From: Symsagittifera roscoffensis
Taxonomy: Eukaryota > Xenacoelomorpha > Acoela > Convolutidae
Direction of reading: 5' to 3'
DNA: 64,000 bases
Assembly: GCF_963678635.1 (NCBI RefSeq)
Contig: NC_087065.1
Location: forward strand, 4,196,020-4,260,019
Below are positions 9,274-19,740 of the stretch, piece after piece. The notes under the pieces were generated by a model. The model ran no database searches. It was not told the origin of the DNA and was given only the letters and a program-made list of their open reading frames with translations. The number at the start of each line of letters is the position of its first letter. Within the stretch, counting starts at the first letter, position 1. The position numbers and the translations under genes are program-made.

Positions 9274-11879
9274 AATTATTAATTTTTCTCCAAACCCTTT
9301 TTCTAATAACCTCAAATCAAAATATAAACCCTTCCCCTCGTACAGGACCACAAGATTTATTAGTAACACATTACGATTGCGAAGAAAATGAACAAAAAAC
9401 ACTACATAAATATGCAATCAATCAGGTATCACAATGTGAAACAGAACCACAAGCTATAGAAACCACAGATATAATAGCAACACTCTATTCAAAAGCCCGA
9501 GCAACAACAGTTACAGGTTATAAATTCACAGCAACATTTTCCGAAAAGAAAGTACATTGTTCACAAGTCTCGAACGGAAACAAAAACCGACTTGACCATG
9601 AATCATTCTACCAAAGTAATATAGAACGTCTTTTACATCTCAATCCCGACGATTGTAAAAATGAATTACTTAGACTAAACATCACAAAAAATAAAAACTC
9701 CCAAAGAAAATTAGTTAATTTTCAAGTTTTTTCAGACTCTGTACATCAATCACAACTTGAAAGACACCAAGGACATATAAGACTAGACGAAAAATACCCG
9801 TATAACGGCGCACACGGACGATTAACCTATGACCTACATGATAAACACTGGATACCACACATTGGTATAAATAACCCATCAAACTGCAAAGCAGACACAA
9901 AAAATAAAGGATACCAAGAAATAATGTTTTTCGATTGGAAAATACAACTCGAAAAAATACAACTCACACGAGATTTATCTGATAATACAATGATCTATCA
10001 AGGAATCCGACTACCTTGTAAAAATGATCAAGGATATTGCGACCCTACAACGAGAACACAAGCAACAATTGTTTGGTTCCCCGAAGACACATGTACAACA
10101 TTTCAAGTAGCAAAAATACACGCTCGTATGATAAAATTTCACGAAAAATATTTCATACAATCAATTCCATATGAACAAGTCCATCCATTACGCAAACTAA
10201 GTTCCGATTTTCGAAACATAGACAATATAGAAAATAAATTGACACGTTTTCAAATATATCAAGAAACAGAACTTGCATGTAAATACAGGAATCCACTTCA
10301 CAGAACACAATACTCTGAAATATTAGTTGAATATGAAAAAGGATTCGACATGACCACTGGTAAAGTAAAAATCGACCCATACGCCACAGGTCATCCTCTA
10401 AACGAAGGAACATCCTATATACCAGTTAATTTTGAAAAAAGCAACGGACAACCTGGTGGACATCTAAAACCTTATGACACCAGAAGCACACGCTTACAAG
10501 AATTATCACTAATGAATACTACATATTTTGGTAATATCCACTATGATATTCATTTGGATATGAAACTAGACTATACAATTAGCCGCATTTTTCAAGAAAT
10601 GTCACTCTCTGAATTAGAAACACTACATCAACTATGCGAATTAGAACGAACACAAATACTACAATCACTTGCACTAGCAGTATTAAAAATACCCTACGCA
10701 GGATACTTATTATCAGGAAATAGATCAAATTTTTTAGACTACGAAGGAAACATCTTATGGTTTTATACTTGTACTAAAAAAGTATCACCACTATACGTTT
10801 TTGAAGATAAACGATGTTATAAAAGAATTCCTATCTTTTATAAGAATAAAGTACATTTCGTGGATACACTTTCACGAAGAACATATTTCTGGGATACCGC
10901 AGTCCCATGTGGATCAGAAAATAGCCACAATGTAGTACAACTAAACCCTGATGAAAACAAATATTATCTTCTCACTCCATATCCCACATTAATGCAATCA
11001 CTCAAAAAATTTTCACCAGAAAGCATTCGCGCTATTGCTCGAAACCCAAATATAGACTTACAATCAATAGGAATCTATTCAAAATCAGATATTCAACATC
11101 ACATTAGAACACAACAATTCCAAGAATTATTAACACAAATGGACACTATACAAAGACAATCAATAGACCAAAACTTACGCAAACTTGCAGAAACCGCAGG
11201 ATTTGCCGATATCTACACGCAAGACTATAGCGGATATTTTAAAGACATAAAAGATTATATATATCTAAACGGCGAAAAATACCGTCCCCAAGATATATCA
11301 CCAATTAACATTTTTAGCTTTGTTACACTCAAAAATGAGATCCTAGATTTTCTAGGATGGCCCTACTACATCTTAGAAAAATTGACTATTTTATACGCAA
11401 TGTTTAACTTTATTGGATTTCTTTTCTCACTCTTAAAAGGAATCTACAATACATGTGCTATACACACACAAGTAAACAGACAAGCAAGCGTAGCACGCAT
11501 ACTCTTTGCAGGATTTTTTGGAATTTTTTCCACATCTATAAACAAAATTCTTTTAGACGCACAAATAAAAGAATATAACACAAAAATAACAACACGACAA
11601 AATACATACGACGAAGAACATAACAATGTCGACACACAGCCAACGGCACCACAATTACCACCCCTACCAAATAACCATCCACTATCCCTAGCCCCGCGAA
11701 ATTTTAGAAATTTAGCAATCACACATAATCCAAATTTTCGACTCACCACATCACAAAGTCCCGTCCAACATATAATGACACATCCATCACAAGATGATAA
11801 TACTTATGAACAAATTATTGAACAGCCCCATACCACCGCTTTTCAATCTCAAAATAATAATTTTTTTAGCCCACGATGA
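9261..11879 (+). CDS. Envelope-like glycoprotein (viral class uncertain)
   Basis: An 872-residue frame with a clear signal peptide (about residues 1-18), a large ectodomain with scattered cysteines and several N-x-S/T sites, a hydrophobic anchor (about 705-727), a second hydrophobic stretch (about 743-762) and a P/T/N-rich tail of about 100 residues. This is the architecture of an integral envelope or fusion protein, and its place after pol agrees. The N-terminal ectodomain shows spaced cysteines before and after a conserved-looking D-H-E segment, a layout that reminds me of glycoproteins captured from chuvirus-like negative-strand RNA viruses; this is an inference from pattern only. Start ATG overlaps the preceding frame by 13 nt; its stop overlaps the next start as ATGA. 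The frame is unbroken. Confidence 0.7.
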   Translation: MYILKLLIFLQTLFLITSNQNINPSPRTGPQDLLVTHYDCEENEQKTLHKYAINQVSQCETEPQAIETTDIIATLYSKARATTVTGYKFTATFSEKKVHCSQVSNGNKNRLDHESFYQSNIERLLHLNPDDCKNELLRLNITKNKNSQRKLVNFQVFSDSVHQSQLERHQGHIRLDEKYPYNGAHGRLTYDLHDKHWIPHIGINNPSNCKADTKNKGYQEIMFFDWKIQLEKIQLTRDLSDNTMIYQGIRLPCKNDQGYCDPTTRTQATIVWFPEDTCTTFQVAKIHARMIKFHEKYFIQSIPYEQVHPLRKLSSDFRNIDNIENKLTRFQIYQETELACKYRNPLHRTQYSEILVEYEKGFDMTTGKVKIDPYATGHPLNEGTSYIPVNFEKSNGQPGGHLKPYDTRSTRLQELSLMNTTYFGNIHYDIHLDMKLDYTISRIFQEMSLSELETLHQLCELERTQILQSLALAVLKIPYAGYLLSGNRSNFLDYEGNILWFYTCTKKVSPLYVFEDKRCYKRIPIFYKNKVHFVDTLSRRTYFWDTAVPCGSENSHNVVQLNPDENKYYLLTPYPTLMQSLKKFSPESIRAIARNPNIDLQSIGIYSKSDIQHHIRTQQFQELLTQMDTIQRQSIDQNLRKLAETAGFADIYTQDYSGYFKDIKDYIYLNGEKYRPQDISPINIFSFVTLKNEILDFLGWPYYILEKLTILYAMFNFIGFLFSLLKGIYNTCAIHTQVNRQASVARILFAGFFGIFSTSINKILLDAQIKEYNTKITTRQNTYDEEHNNVDTQPTAPQLPPLPNNHPLSLAPRNFRNLAITHNPNFRLTTSQSPVQHIMTHPSQDDNTYEQIIEQPHTTAFQSQNNNFFSPR

Positions 11880-13669
11880 GCCGCCAACTTGGATCACTCC
11901 ATCGATCAAATTCCCATCCAACCAACCTTACCTCTTCAATCCCAATAATACCACTTTTTGCTTTTCCGCCACCCGATTTTCCATCTAGCAATGTAACATC
12001 AGGCATGAATTCCGACACTAACTCACAAATTTCAGTTTTATACTCCATTTCACAGCTAAATAACCCGAATATTGAAACCCCCGACGAATTTGCCGACTCA
12101 GAACCATCTCCATCCAATAATTTTCATAACCCTTCTCATTTTTCTCAACCTCCTTTTCAACCCATATTATCAAATAACCCTGACCCAATCACTCCTACAC
12201 CCTCTTATGCTTCCCAAGTTACCCCAACCTACTCCTCATACCATTCTGACCAATCATCTTCAGACACCCCCCGAATCTCCCCAGAGCTAGACAATTTTAT
12301 TACCCTCCAACAACAACCCTACCACCTTAACACCCCGACCATAAACCAAATCTCCTCCACTACAAATTCATCCAATCCCCCTACACCCTCTTCAAATTAT
12401 ACCGAATCATTAGCACCATCATCCACATCAACTGAATCCTCACTCAACACTAATAGAGCTTATCGCACTTTTAAAAGAAAGTTCCCCAACCATCCTTTCC
12501 CAGCAAAACCAGGAACAGCCCGAGAATACATCAACCACCCCCAACATACTAACACTAGAGAATTTTTAGCCATCACTTTACCCTCATTTCCACAATACAC
12601 CTTAAACACCCCTCATGACGCTAACGAAACACGCAACTTTGTAGACGAATACGTTTTAATGCCCACTCTCTCTTGGACCTCATACTATCATTTCACTAAC
12701 CCTCTTTGCTTACCTTTAACTAACACATCCATTGATATAGACCGAAACAAAGACATGCTATATCGACTAACTACACCACTCACCGCTAGACAATTTACTT
12801 ACGTTGGATATAAAAAATCACTAAAAATACACACTGCACCTAGAGCTAACGAATACACACTAGAATACTATGATCACAACATCATCAGAGCTAACCAAGA
12901 TCAATTCTTAGACGACGATCGCTTCGCTAACCCACAAATCACCGAGAAATTTTTCATCAAGACACCATATGTATTTACACTAAACATCTTCGACCGAAAG
13001 TTTGATCACATTATTTCAGAAGCACTAACAAGCACACAAGCGTACGAAAGTTTTAAAGAACGCTTCCAAATCTTTTCACTAACCTTTCATTTCCTTGCAC
13101 CACACGAAAGAGATTTACACTGCTCACACGATATTATGTTGCGAACTAAACAAACACATACATACAGTTACTATCGTTTCATCCAAAATCACTTTGACCT
13201 CCACACACCCTCTAGACAACCACACCATCGCTTTCAATTCATCAATTCAAAATACACTTCACCGTATTTCCTAAATTTCACATATTGTATTAAAAATACT
13301 AACCTTCATGGTATTCTTCGTAATTATGACCCCATAACCCAAATGTATATTTTCTGCCCCATCACCAAGACCTTCAACGCAGAAGAATCCCGACCCTTCC
13401 TTATCCCGCACGAGTTTGTACAGCCTATAGAAATCCCCATTTTAGAATTCATCCACAACACTAAATTTAACCACAAGTTATATAACTTAATCCAAAACAC
13501 ACCTTATGAGTTTGCAGTAGGCACTGAAGAACTAACCACTATTAAGGCACTTCAATTGCTTTGGCCACTACTTCAAACTAAAAATATCATCCGCATCTTA
13601 GCTAAACTACTAACAACTTCAGAACTAATTCACGATATCTTCCCCCACGGTTTTTTCCCCGACGACTAA
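11876..13669 (+). CDS. Unknown 597-residue protein translated from ATGA overlap with env
   Basis: Residues 1 to about 195 are rich in S, P, T and N and probably disordered. A basic patch (TFKRKF, about 197-202) leads into a folded-looking domain of about 390 residues rich in F, Y, H and T, without obvious membrane segments or catalytic motifs. I do not recognise a family. The start codon overlaps the env stop by ATGA, so expression is probably coupled to env translation. The similar composition of the P/S/T-rich N-terminus to that of the ATG-less frame at 8,137 suggests a possible relationship between the two, which I could not establish by eye. Its stop is followed within three bases by a strong 5' splice site. 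Confidence 0.7.
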   Translation: MSRQLGSLHRSNSHPTNLTSSIPIIPLFAFPPPDFPSSNVTSGMNSDTNSQISVLYSISQLNNPNIETPDEFADSEPSPSNNFHNPSHFSQPPFQPILSNNPDPITPTPSYASQVTPTYSSYHSDQSSSDTPRISPELDNFITLQQQPYHLNTPTINQISSTTNSSNPPTPSSNYTESLAPSSTSTESSLNTNRAYRTFKRKFPNHPFPAKPGTAREYINHPQHTNTREFLAITLPSFPQYTLNTPHDANETRNFVDEYVLMPTLSWTSYYHFTNPLCLPLTNTSIDIDRNKDMLYRLTTPLTARQFTYVGYKKSLKIHTAPRANEYTLEYYDHNIIRANQDQFLDDDRFANPQITEKFFIKTPYVFTLNIFDRKFDHIISEALTSTQAYESFKERFQIFSLTFHFLAPHERDLHCSHDIMLRTKQTHTYSYYRFIQNHFDLHTPSRQPHHRFQFINSKYTSPYFLNFTYCIKNTNLHGILRNYDPITQMYIFCPITKTFNAEESRPFLIPHEFVQPIEIPILEFIHNTKFNHKLYNLIQNTPYEFAVGTEELTTIKALQLLWPLLQTKNIIRILAKLLTTSELIHDIFPHGFFPDD

Positions 13670-13672
13670 CAG

Positions 13673-13751
13673 GTAAGTATGAACTAAATGAATATTACTA
13701 ACTAATTAAAATATTGAAAAACTCACCATTCCTTATTCATGTTTTCTTTAG
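13673..13751 (+). other. Canonical 79-bp intron just after the last stop codon
   Basis: The donor CAG|GTAAGT lies 3 nt after the TAA, a perfect TACTAAC branch site is at 13,696-13,702, and a pyrimidine-rich acceptor (TTTTCTTTAG) ends at 13,751. Together these are far better than chance. Because the junction is so close to the stop, the exon-junction complex would fall inside the reading frame and be cleared by ribosomes, so it should not trigger decay of RNAs translating that frame. Confidence 0.6.
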
Positions 13752-13880
13752 ATTTTTAGCCTTCATCTTCAATCATCTGAAAAATTCACAAAAGAAAAAT
13801 AAAAAATAGCAAACTTCTTCAAAACTATTTAAAACCCTATTTAACTTTTGCACCAACAATTAAATAAATATAATACCAAT

Positions 13881-14022
13881 GCAGTAAATTAATTTATAAA
13901 ATTTTCCCCTAAAAGCAGTAAATCTACATATGATGAAAATTTGTATCTTAAAATTCCCCCATTACTAGCAGTAAATTTCCAAATTCTATGCAGTAAATTA
14001 ATAAAATGCAATTGCAGTACTA
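13881..14022 (+). repeat. Cluster of GCAGTAAAT motifs
   Basis: GCAGTAAAT occurs at 13,881, 13,915, 13,968 and 13,990, with a shortened form (GCAGTA) at 14,014. Spacing is irregular (34, 53, 22, 24 nt), so it is not a simple tandem array. The motif may be a protein-binding site in the 3' untranslated RNA; this is inference. Confidence 0.5.
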
Positions 14023-14624
14023 ACCTTTTGATATTTTCATTCATTCGCACAGAAATTCTATCCACACTCGCACAGCTCGCCCACGAAGAATTGTTTAAAA
14101 TAATGAATTTCAGTTTCAAGTTTTCACACTCAACAACTCTAACAAATAATAACAAGTTTCAAACTTTCCTTTAACCCGGTTGGAAAGGAATCATATACTA
14201 AACAAAACTAACCAACGCAGCTTACTAAATACCACAAATCATAAAATAACAGCATGACTAAGAAAAGGAAACCAACGGTACCCAAACCGGATTAACCCAG
14301 TTTAAAACTGGATAATTTATTCTTTTGAAGACTATTACAAAGTCTTAGAAAGAAATAATAAAACACAAAAAAGTCAAAAGACAAACCCATACCACAAACA
14401 ATTTGCTTTTTGGAAAAAGTACATAACCAACAAAACATAAGTAAAACCACAACAAACCCAACATAAAATGTTGTCACATAACAGGACCCCTCATAAAAAC
14501 CGCATGAAATCATACTCCCACACCTGGCCTAACCCACCAGGAAAGGACGTCCTGAGCATGCTCTATAGCCGGCCTAACCCACCGTGCTACATCCACGCTT
14601 TGTGACCACACCTTTATTTTTAAT

Positions 14625-14652
14625 AAGAGCTACTCAAGGGTGAGTAACTCTT
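14625..14652. repeat. Hairpin with 12-nt arms (one mismatch)
   Basis: AAGAGCTACTCA and TGAGTAACTCTT pair at 11 of 12 positions around a 4-nt loop. It lies in the presumed 3' LTR or 3' UTR. Confidence 0.5.
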
Positions 14653-15399
14653 CAAAATAACCGAACTAAAACAAAAAGCTTTTGTGAAAACAACTAACTA
14701 AAATCATAATTAAAAAATATTAAATTAATAAAAGTTTTATAAAATGTAAAATCACATGATGCAATATATAGATCAGAATACAACACCAAGGACGAACATC
14801 AAAAGACAAGACGACCTCACTACACTCGAGAGAGAATGACCAACTATAATCGATATGCCGCTCACAATCACAACTCAAAGGATTTAGAGTACGACTTGAC
14901 CTCGCAGAAAAGGACTTCATTGAACTAGACCAATGACCACCTCGATGTTCAAGTATACGTACAGATCCGAGTAACCAGGCATCCCCTCCACGCACAATCT
15001 CCACGCCATTCCCGAGCTAGATCAAACACAAAAGAAGTTCTCTCCGAAGAACAGAAAAACCTGACATAGCCAACCATTCTGAAACCAGAATTGATGCTGT
15101 TGCAGAGACTCAGTCGTTGTCACAAGAAGAACACAACGTCTTGTGTCCTCAATTCCAGATCCCTGGAACTTCCTTAACAAAAAGGAAACAAAAGAAAAAT
15201 GATGTTCGCCAAATACCAACGTCCATCATCCATCCTTGAACTACAAAAGAACTGTTCTAAAAAACTCTGTAAAACCCGGATGGGTGGAACCTGATCTAAA
15301 CTATATTTTATGATTGGATAAATTAAATGTTTTACCAATGTAAAGTATTTAATATTAACCAATCATGATCCATCTAACTAACAACCCACTTATTTGTAA

Positions 15400-15427
15400 G
15401 TGCTGAAGTTACTTGTAATTTCAGCAC
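15400..15427. repeat. Hairpin with perfect GTGCTGAA/TTCAGCAC arms
   Basis: Eight-base arms enclose a 12-nt spacer. A third related segment (GCACTTCAGCAG) follows at about 15,473. Confidence 0.45.
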
Positions 15428-15808
15428 CAGAGAGATTTGAATTTAACTTAGAAATTAGTCGGACTCTCCCGAGCACTTCAGCAGCCGCAATAAACCAGTA
15501 TACCCTAGATCTATTGAGCCTAGCAGAGACTAGTTAAACAACCTGAGACTAGATAGTATAAGAGTAAGATTAGGATCGGTATTAGACTAAGAAGTTGCAC
15601 GAATCTATCCGGCCGAAAATAAGATAGCGTGACGAGCAGACGGTGTACCCTATCCGAAATTACTCTATGAGTTACACTCCAGTCCTAACTCATTATAATC
15701 GATTTAACCGAAAAGCCAAAATCATCTTTTATGATTGATTATTATTTTTTGACAATTAATTCATTTTGAGTATATAACGAAGGCCCACAATTCCCTTTTG
15801 AGCGCTCT

Positions 15809-15841
15809 TTTTCAAATCGCTCTTCTATTGCGATTTGAAAA
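15809..15841. repeat. Perfect 12-bp inverted repeat at the left edge of the satellite
   Basis: TTTTCAAATCGC (15,809-15,820) and GCGATTTGAAAA (15,830-15,841) are exact reverse complements around a 9-nt spacer. The motif is not repeated in later satellite units. Confidence 0.6.
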
Positions 15842-18800
15842 TCGCTAATATATCCCCACAGTTTTTTTTGTTACTGAAATTCGCTTCGTTTTCACAATAG
15901 AATTTGTCCCCCAACCATCACTGCGTTTCCCGCGCTCACCAGAAACAAAGAGCGCAAAAAAACTTTTACGCAGAACTAATATTTCGACACTTCGAAACCA
16001 ATTCAGAAAAAAATGAAACAAAAAACTGACCAATGTTTTTTAGGCATCGACGTTTTTCCGGACATGTTCTATCGCGAAAATGAAGCTTGCTTCGTTTTCA
16101 CAAAAGAAGATGTCCTCCAGATACCACCACGTTCCTCGCGCTCACTCCTAACAAATGTCACAAAATGATCAGATTTTACGCGCATGTTCACATTTTTTTG
16201 AGAAACATTTTACGGGCAGGTTCTGTTGTGAAAACGAATCTCTTTTCGTTCTGATAATACAACATATTCTTCAACTACCGCTACGTTTATCGCGCTCACC
16301 CTAACAAGAAGCACAAAAGACTCACGCAGAAATACCATTTAGATAATTTGAAGTAAATTTAGAAAAAGTGGAAAAACCAAACCAATTTTTCCGACAGCGT
16401 GAAACAATTTTAGATAAAAACTGGGGAAAAAACATCAAACTAAATTTTCTGGTTTCGGCAAACATTGTTTTGGCAATGCTTTTTTGTGAAAAAGAAGATC
16501 GCTTTGTTGTGTACGCAAACGAGGAGCACAAGAAGTGTACGCAAATATATTTACTGATTAATAAGCAAAAAATTTCAAGAAAAAAGAAAAAAATCAGACC
16601 AATTTCGCCTGAATTGAGTATAATTTTTCGGACATATTTTGTTGTGAAGATGCAGCGCGCTGAGTTTTCACAACAGAACTTGTGTGCCAACCACTACCAC
16701 ATTCCTCGTGCTCACCCACAACAAGTAGTTTAAAAGGCTCACGCAGAAATATTAAATTTACAGTTTGAATAATTTTCAGAAAAAAAAATCAGGCAATTTT
16801 CTCAAGACCGTGAAATCTTTTAAAGATTTGTTCTGGTGTGAAAAATCATTCAGTTTTCACAATAGAACATGTCCCCCAATCACTACTTGGTTCCCTGCGC
16901 TCTCCTGAACAACGTATCGCGGTAATTTTACGCAGAATTATGATTTGGACAGCTTGAGGTAATTACAAAAAAAAACCAAACTTGTCGTTGTCGAAAAACT
17001 ATGTTGCGAAAATAATTTTTCTTTGAAAAAGCAGCTATTTTGTTTCACAAAAAAAGTTGTCCTCCAACTCTTACCACTTTCTTCGTGCTTACCCAAAACA
17101 ACTGGCACAAGAGGCTCACACAGAAAAAAAACAATTGATTATTTGGGGAAAAAATGAAGAAAAAAAAAGCAGACCGAAGTTGCCAGCATCGAGAAACAAT
17201 TTTTTGGACCTGTTTTATCGTGAAAATGAAGCGTGCATCGTTTTAACAACATAATATGTCTCTCGACCACAACTACGTTCCTCGTGCTCACCAGAATCGA
17301 GTAGCACAAAAAAACTGCCCAAAACTATGATTTGGACATTATGCATTAACTTTAGAAAAAAAAACAGAAAAAAATTAGACCATTTTTGTCGGTAGTGAGA
17401 AAAGTTTTTTGGACATATTCTGTTGTGAAGATACAGCTCGTTTTGTTTTCACAAAATTATTTGTATCCCAAGCCCCACCACGTTCCTCATGCTCACCTGA
17501 ACCGATTAGCACAAAAAGTTTTCGCAGGGTTAAAACTCGGACAATTCGAAATAACTTTTAAAAAGGGAAACAATCACACCAAATTTTTGAGGCATTGGAA
17601 AAAGTGTTTCTGGTCATCATCTATTGTGGAAAGAAATGTCGCTTCGGTTTTACAGTACTAGGTGCTTCCCAACCACGATCAGGTTCCTCGCGCTCACCAG
17701 AATCGAATAGCACAAAAAATCATGATGTTTTACTACTCGGACAATTTGAAGTAATTTCAGAATTTTTTTTTCATAAAAAACGGACCAAGTTTTAAGGCAT
17801 CCAGAAAAAAGTTTTCGGACGTGTTCTTTTGTGCGAATGAAGCTCGCTTCGTTTTTTCAATATAGCCTGTTTCTCAACCACCAACACTTTCTTCGCGTTC
17901 ACTTGAAACTATTAGCACAAAAAGTTTTCGCAGAAATACTACTTGGACAATTCGAAATCACTTAGGAAAAAACAGGAAAAAGAATCTCACCACTTTTTTA
18001 GGCATCGAAGAATGTGTTTTTGTTCATCTTCTACTGTGAACAGGAATGACGCTTTGGTTTCACAGTAGTACGTGTATCCCAACCACGCACCACGTTCCTC
18101 GCGCTCATCCAAAATCGAGTAGCACAAAAAATTAATTATGTATTACTACTCGGACAATTTGAAGTAGTTTCACTAAAAAAAAATTGAAAAATTAGACCAA
18201 GTTTTCAGGCATCCAGAAAAAAGTTTTTTGGGCATGTTTTTTTTGTAAAACAAAGCTCGCTTCGTTCTCTCAATATAACATATTTCTCAACCACCACCAC
18301 TTTCCTTGCGCTCACCTGAAATGAGTAGCCAAAAACACTTGTGCTCATGCAGAATTACTACTTGGACATTTTGAAATTATTTCAGAAAAAAAAACAAATC
18401 AGACCAAACTTCTAGGCATCGAGAAAGTTTTTCCAGGCATTTTTTTTGTGAAAATTAAGCTCGCTGTTCTTTTGTGAAAATTGTGACAAGTTGCACTGTG
18501 AAAAGGAAATTCGATTACTGTTCGGCAGTTTGCAATAATTGTCGACAAAATTTGGTTTAAAAAATCATCAGACTAAACTTTTTGGCATCGACAAACGTTG
18601 TTTAGGGAATGCTGTTTTGTGAACATGAAGATCGTTTCGTTTAACAATATTTTTTGCCACCCAATCACCACCATGTTCCTCGCGCTCACTTAAAATGTTT
18701 CCGCAGAACTCCCAGTTGGACAGTTTTTTACAGACAAAAAAATAGAAAAAACAATCAGACCAAGTTTATTGGCATCGAGAAAAGTTTTCTCGAATGTGTT

Positions 18801-18990
18801 CTATTGTGAAATTGAAGCTCGCTTCAGTTTCACAATAATAAAAAGTCTCCCAGCCACCACCACGCTCCACGCCTAGGACAAAAAGTTCATGCAGAATTAC
18901 TACTTGGACAATTTGAAAATAATTCGGAAAAAAAAGTGAACAATTTTTTCGGCATTGAGCAACATGTTTTGTGCAAATTGTCTTTAAGAG
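15842..18990. repeat. Diverged satellite array, period about 200 bp
   Basis: An anchor of the form cgTTCCTCGCGCTCACC recurs near 15,925, 16,128, 16,285, 16,700, 16,890, 17,078, 17,275, 17,479, 17,683, 17,886, 18,093, 18,301 and 18,673, mostly 190-208 bp apart, with two places where a unit lacks it. About 15-16 units are present. Each unit also holds an imperfect palindrome with arms near GTGAAAATGAAGC and GCTTCGTTTTCAC, a 'TACTTGGACAATTTGAA' segment, and A-rich plus 'GGCATCGAGAAA' segments. Units differ by many substitutions and indels, so the array is old. Short open frames here are not genes. Confidence 0.85.
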
Positions 18991-19726
18991 GCACTTAGCG
19001 TAATCGTTTAATCGATCCCCCGCTATGGCAAACATACTGTGTGAGGCCGAGCTCTCGCTTGATCTCCAGCTTCAGGACTACCACAGCCTGACCGATTTCG
19101 GCTGCAATAGCGGCACCACGTAAACATACTAGAATAAAAAAACGACCTTGAAGGACAAAAAAAAGTGCTTCGCTCAAAAAACTCAGTCTGGAATGTGGGG
19201 AAATAAGAAAAAAGGGTTATGGTTAGACAGGCTGCAAAATTTTTCATAAATCCTCTGCGAATCGCAGGAACGACAATTATACACGAGGCGAGCCAAATAC
19301 TTATTTTTTTATAATTTTTTTTAATATAAATTCGGATAGTTCTTATTATATCATCGCTTTAAGTAGTCACAATTTGGCCTGCAGCCGGTACCACAAGAGG
19401 ACAATCATTTCGTCAGTGAGAGAGAGTCATCATTAAGTAAGAACTGCTACAATTTTGCTAAATTAGAGACTATGAATATGTCTTTAATATGAAAAAATTA
19501 GTCTGTAAGCAAAATACATTGAATGATGTAGCACCGAGACATAGACGTTGAGGTGTAAAGCTACTGTTGTGGTCGGCAATTCAAGGCCACTGCAATAACA
19601 TGACTAGAATTTCCGGTTTCATTTCAAAATGCTTACTTCATTACTTTCCGATAATGGTCCTTTACTGGCTTTTCGTTTAGTGGCTTTTCATTTTTTGAGT
19701 TTAAAAAACAACAAGTAAAACTTGTA
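18991..19726. other. Non-coding or intronic sequence before the ABC exon
   Basis: No assignable gene is visible. A 32-codon + strand frame beginning ATGGCAAAC at 19,025 ends close to a GTAAAC donor-like site and could be a first exon, but I recognise no protein in it. No Walker A or ABC signature motif is present that would belong to the transporter exon downstream. Confidence 0.4.
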
Positions 19727-19740
19727 GTGTACGATAACTA

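Larger units (their letters stand above)
13752..15788 (+). other. 3' non-coding region of element 1, probably containing the 3' LTR
   Basis: No convincing frame is present. It contains a cluster of GCAGTAAAT motifs (13,881-14,022), an AATAAA-type signal near 14,353, a purine-rich run near 14,256, a 13-bp direct repeat (GGCCTAACCCACC at about 14,526 and 14,571), and two hairpins (14,625-14,652; 15,400-15,427). The GC content rises after about 14,750, consistent with passing out of the A-rich coding part. LTR ends cannot be set from a single copy. Confidence 0.45.
1..15790 (+). mobile_element. Ty3/gypsy-type retrovirus-like element with env and accessory frames (5' LTR outside window)
   Basis: One A-rich, G-poor coding block carries gag-pol, two hydrophobic frames, an ATG-less frame, an envelope-like frame and a further unknown frame, all on the + strand and all open. 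The order gag-pol then env is that of errantivirus-like and retrovirus-like Ty3/gypsy elements, but the three extra frames make it more complex than usual. The window begins 14 bases before the gag ATG, so 5' LTR and primer-binding site are not visible. The right boundary is uncertain: non-coding sequence 13,752-15,790 should contain polypurine tract and 3' LTR, but no second copy is available to define it. Open frames and intact catalytic motifs suggest a young insertion. The right coordinate is an estimate placed where the satellite begins. Confidence 0.85.

Noticed and set aside
7716-13669. Bacterial operon, suggested by ATGA overlaps
   Set aside because: Ty3/gypsy gag-pol, a spliceosomal intron and absence of ribosome-binding sites point to a eukaryotic retroelement.
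13752-15790. Precise 3' LTR call for element 1
   Set aside because: Without the 5' LTR or a second copy, TG...CA ends cannot be distinguished from chance.
15842-18990. Several 60-120-codon frames in the satellite
   Set aside because: They are inconsistent between units, shift with each indel and match no protein.
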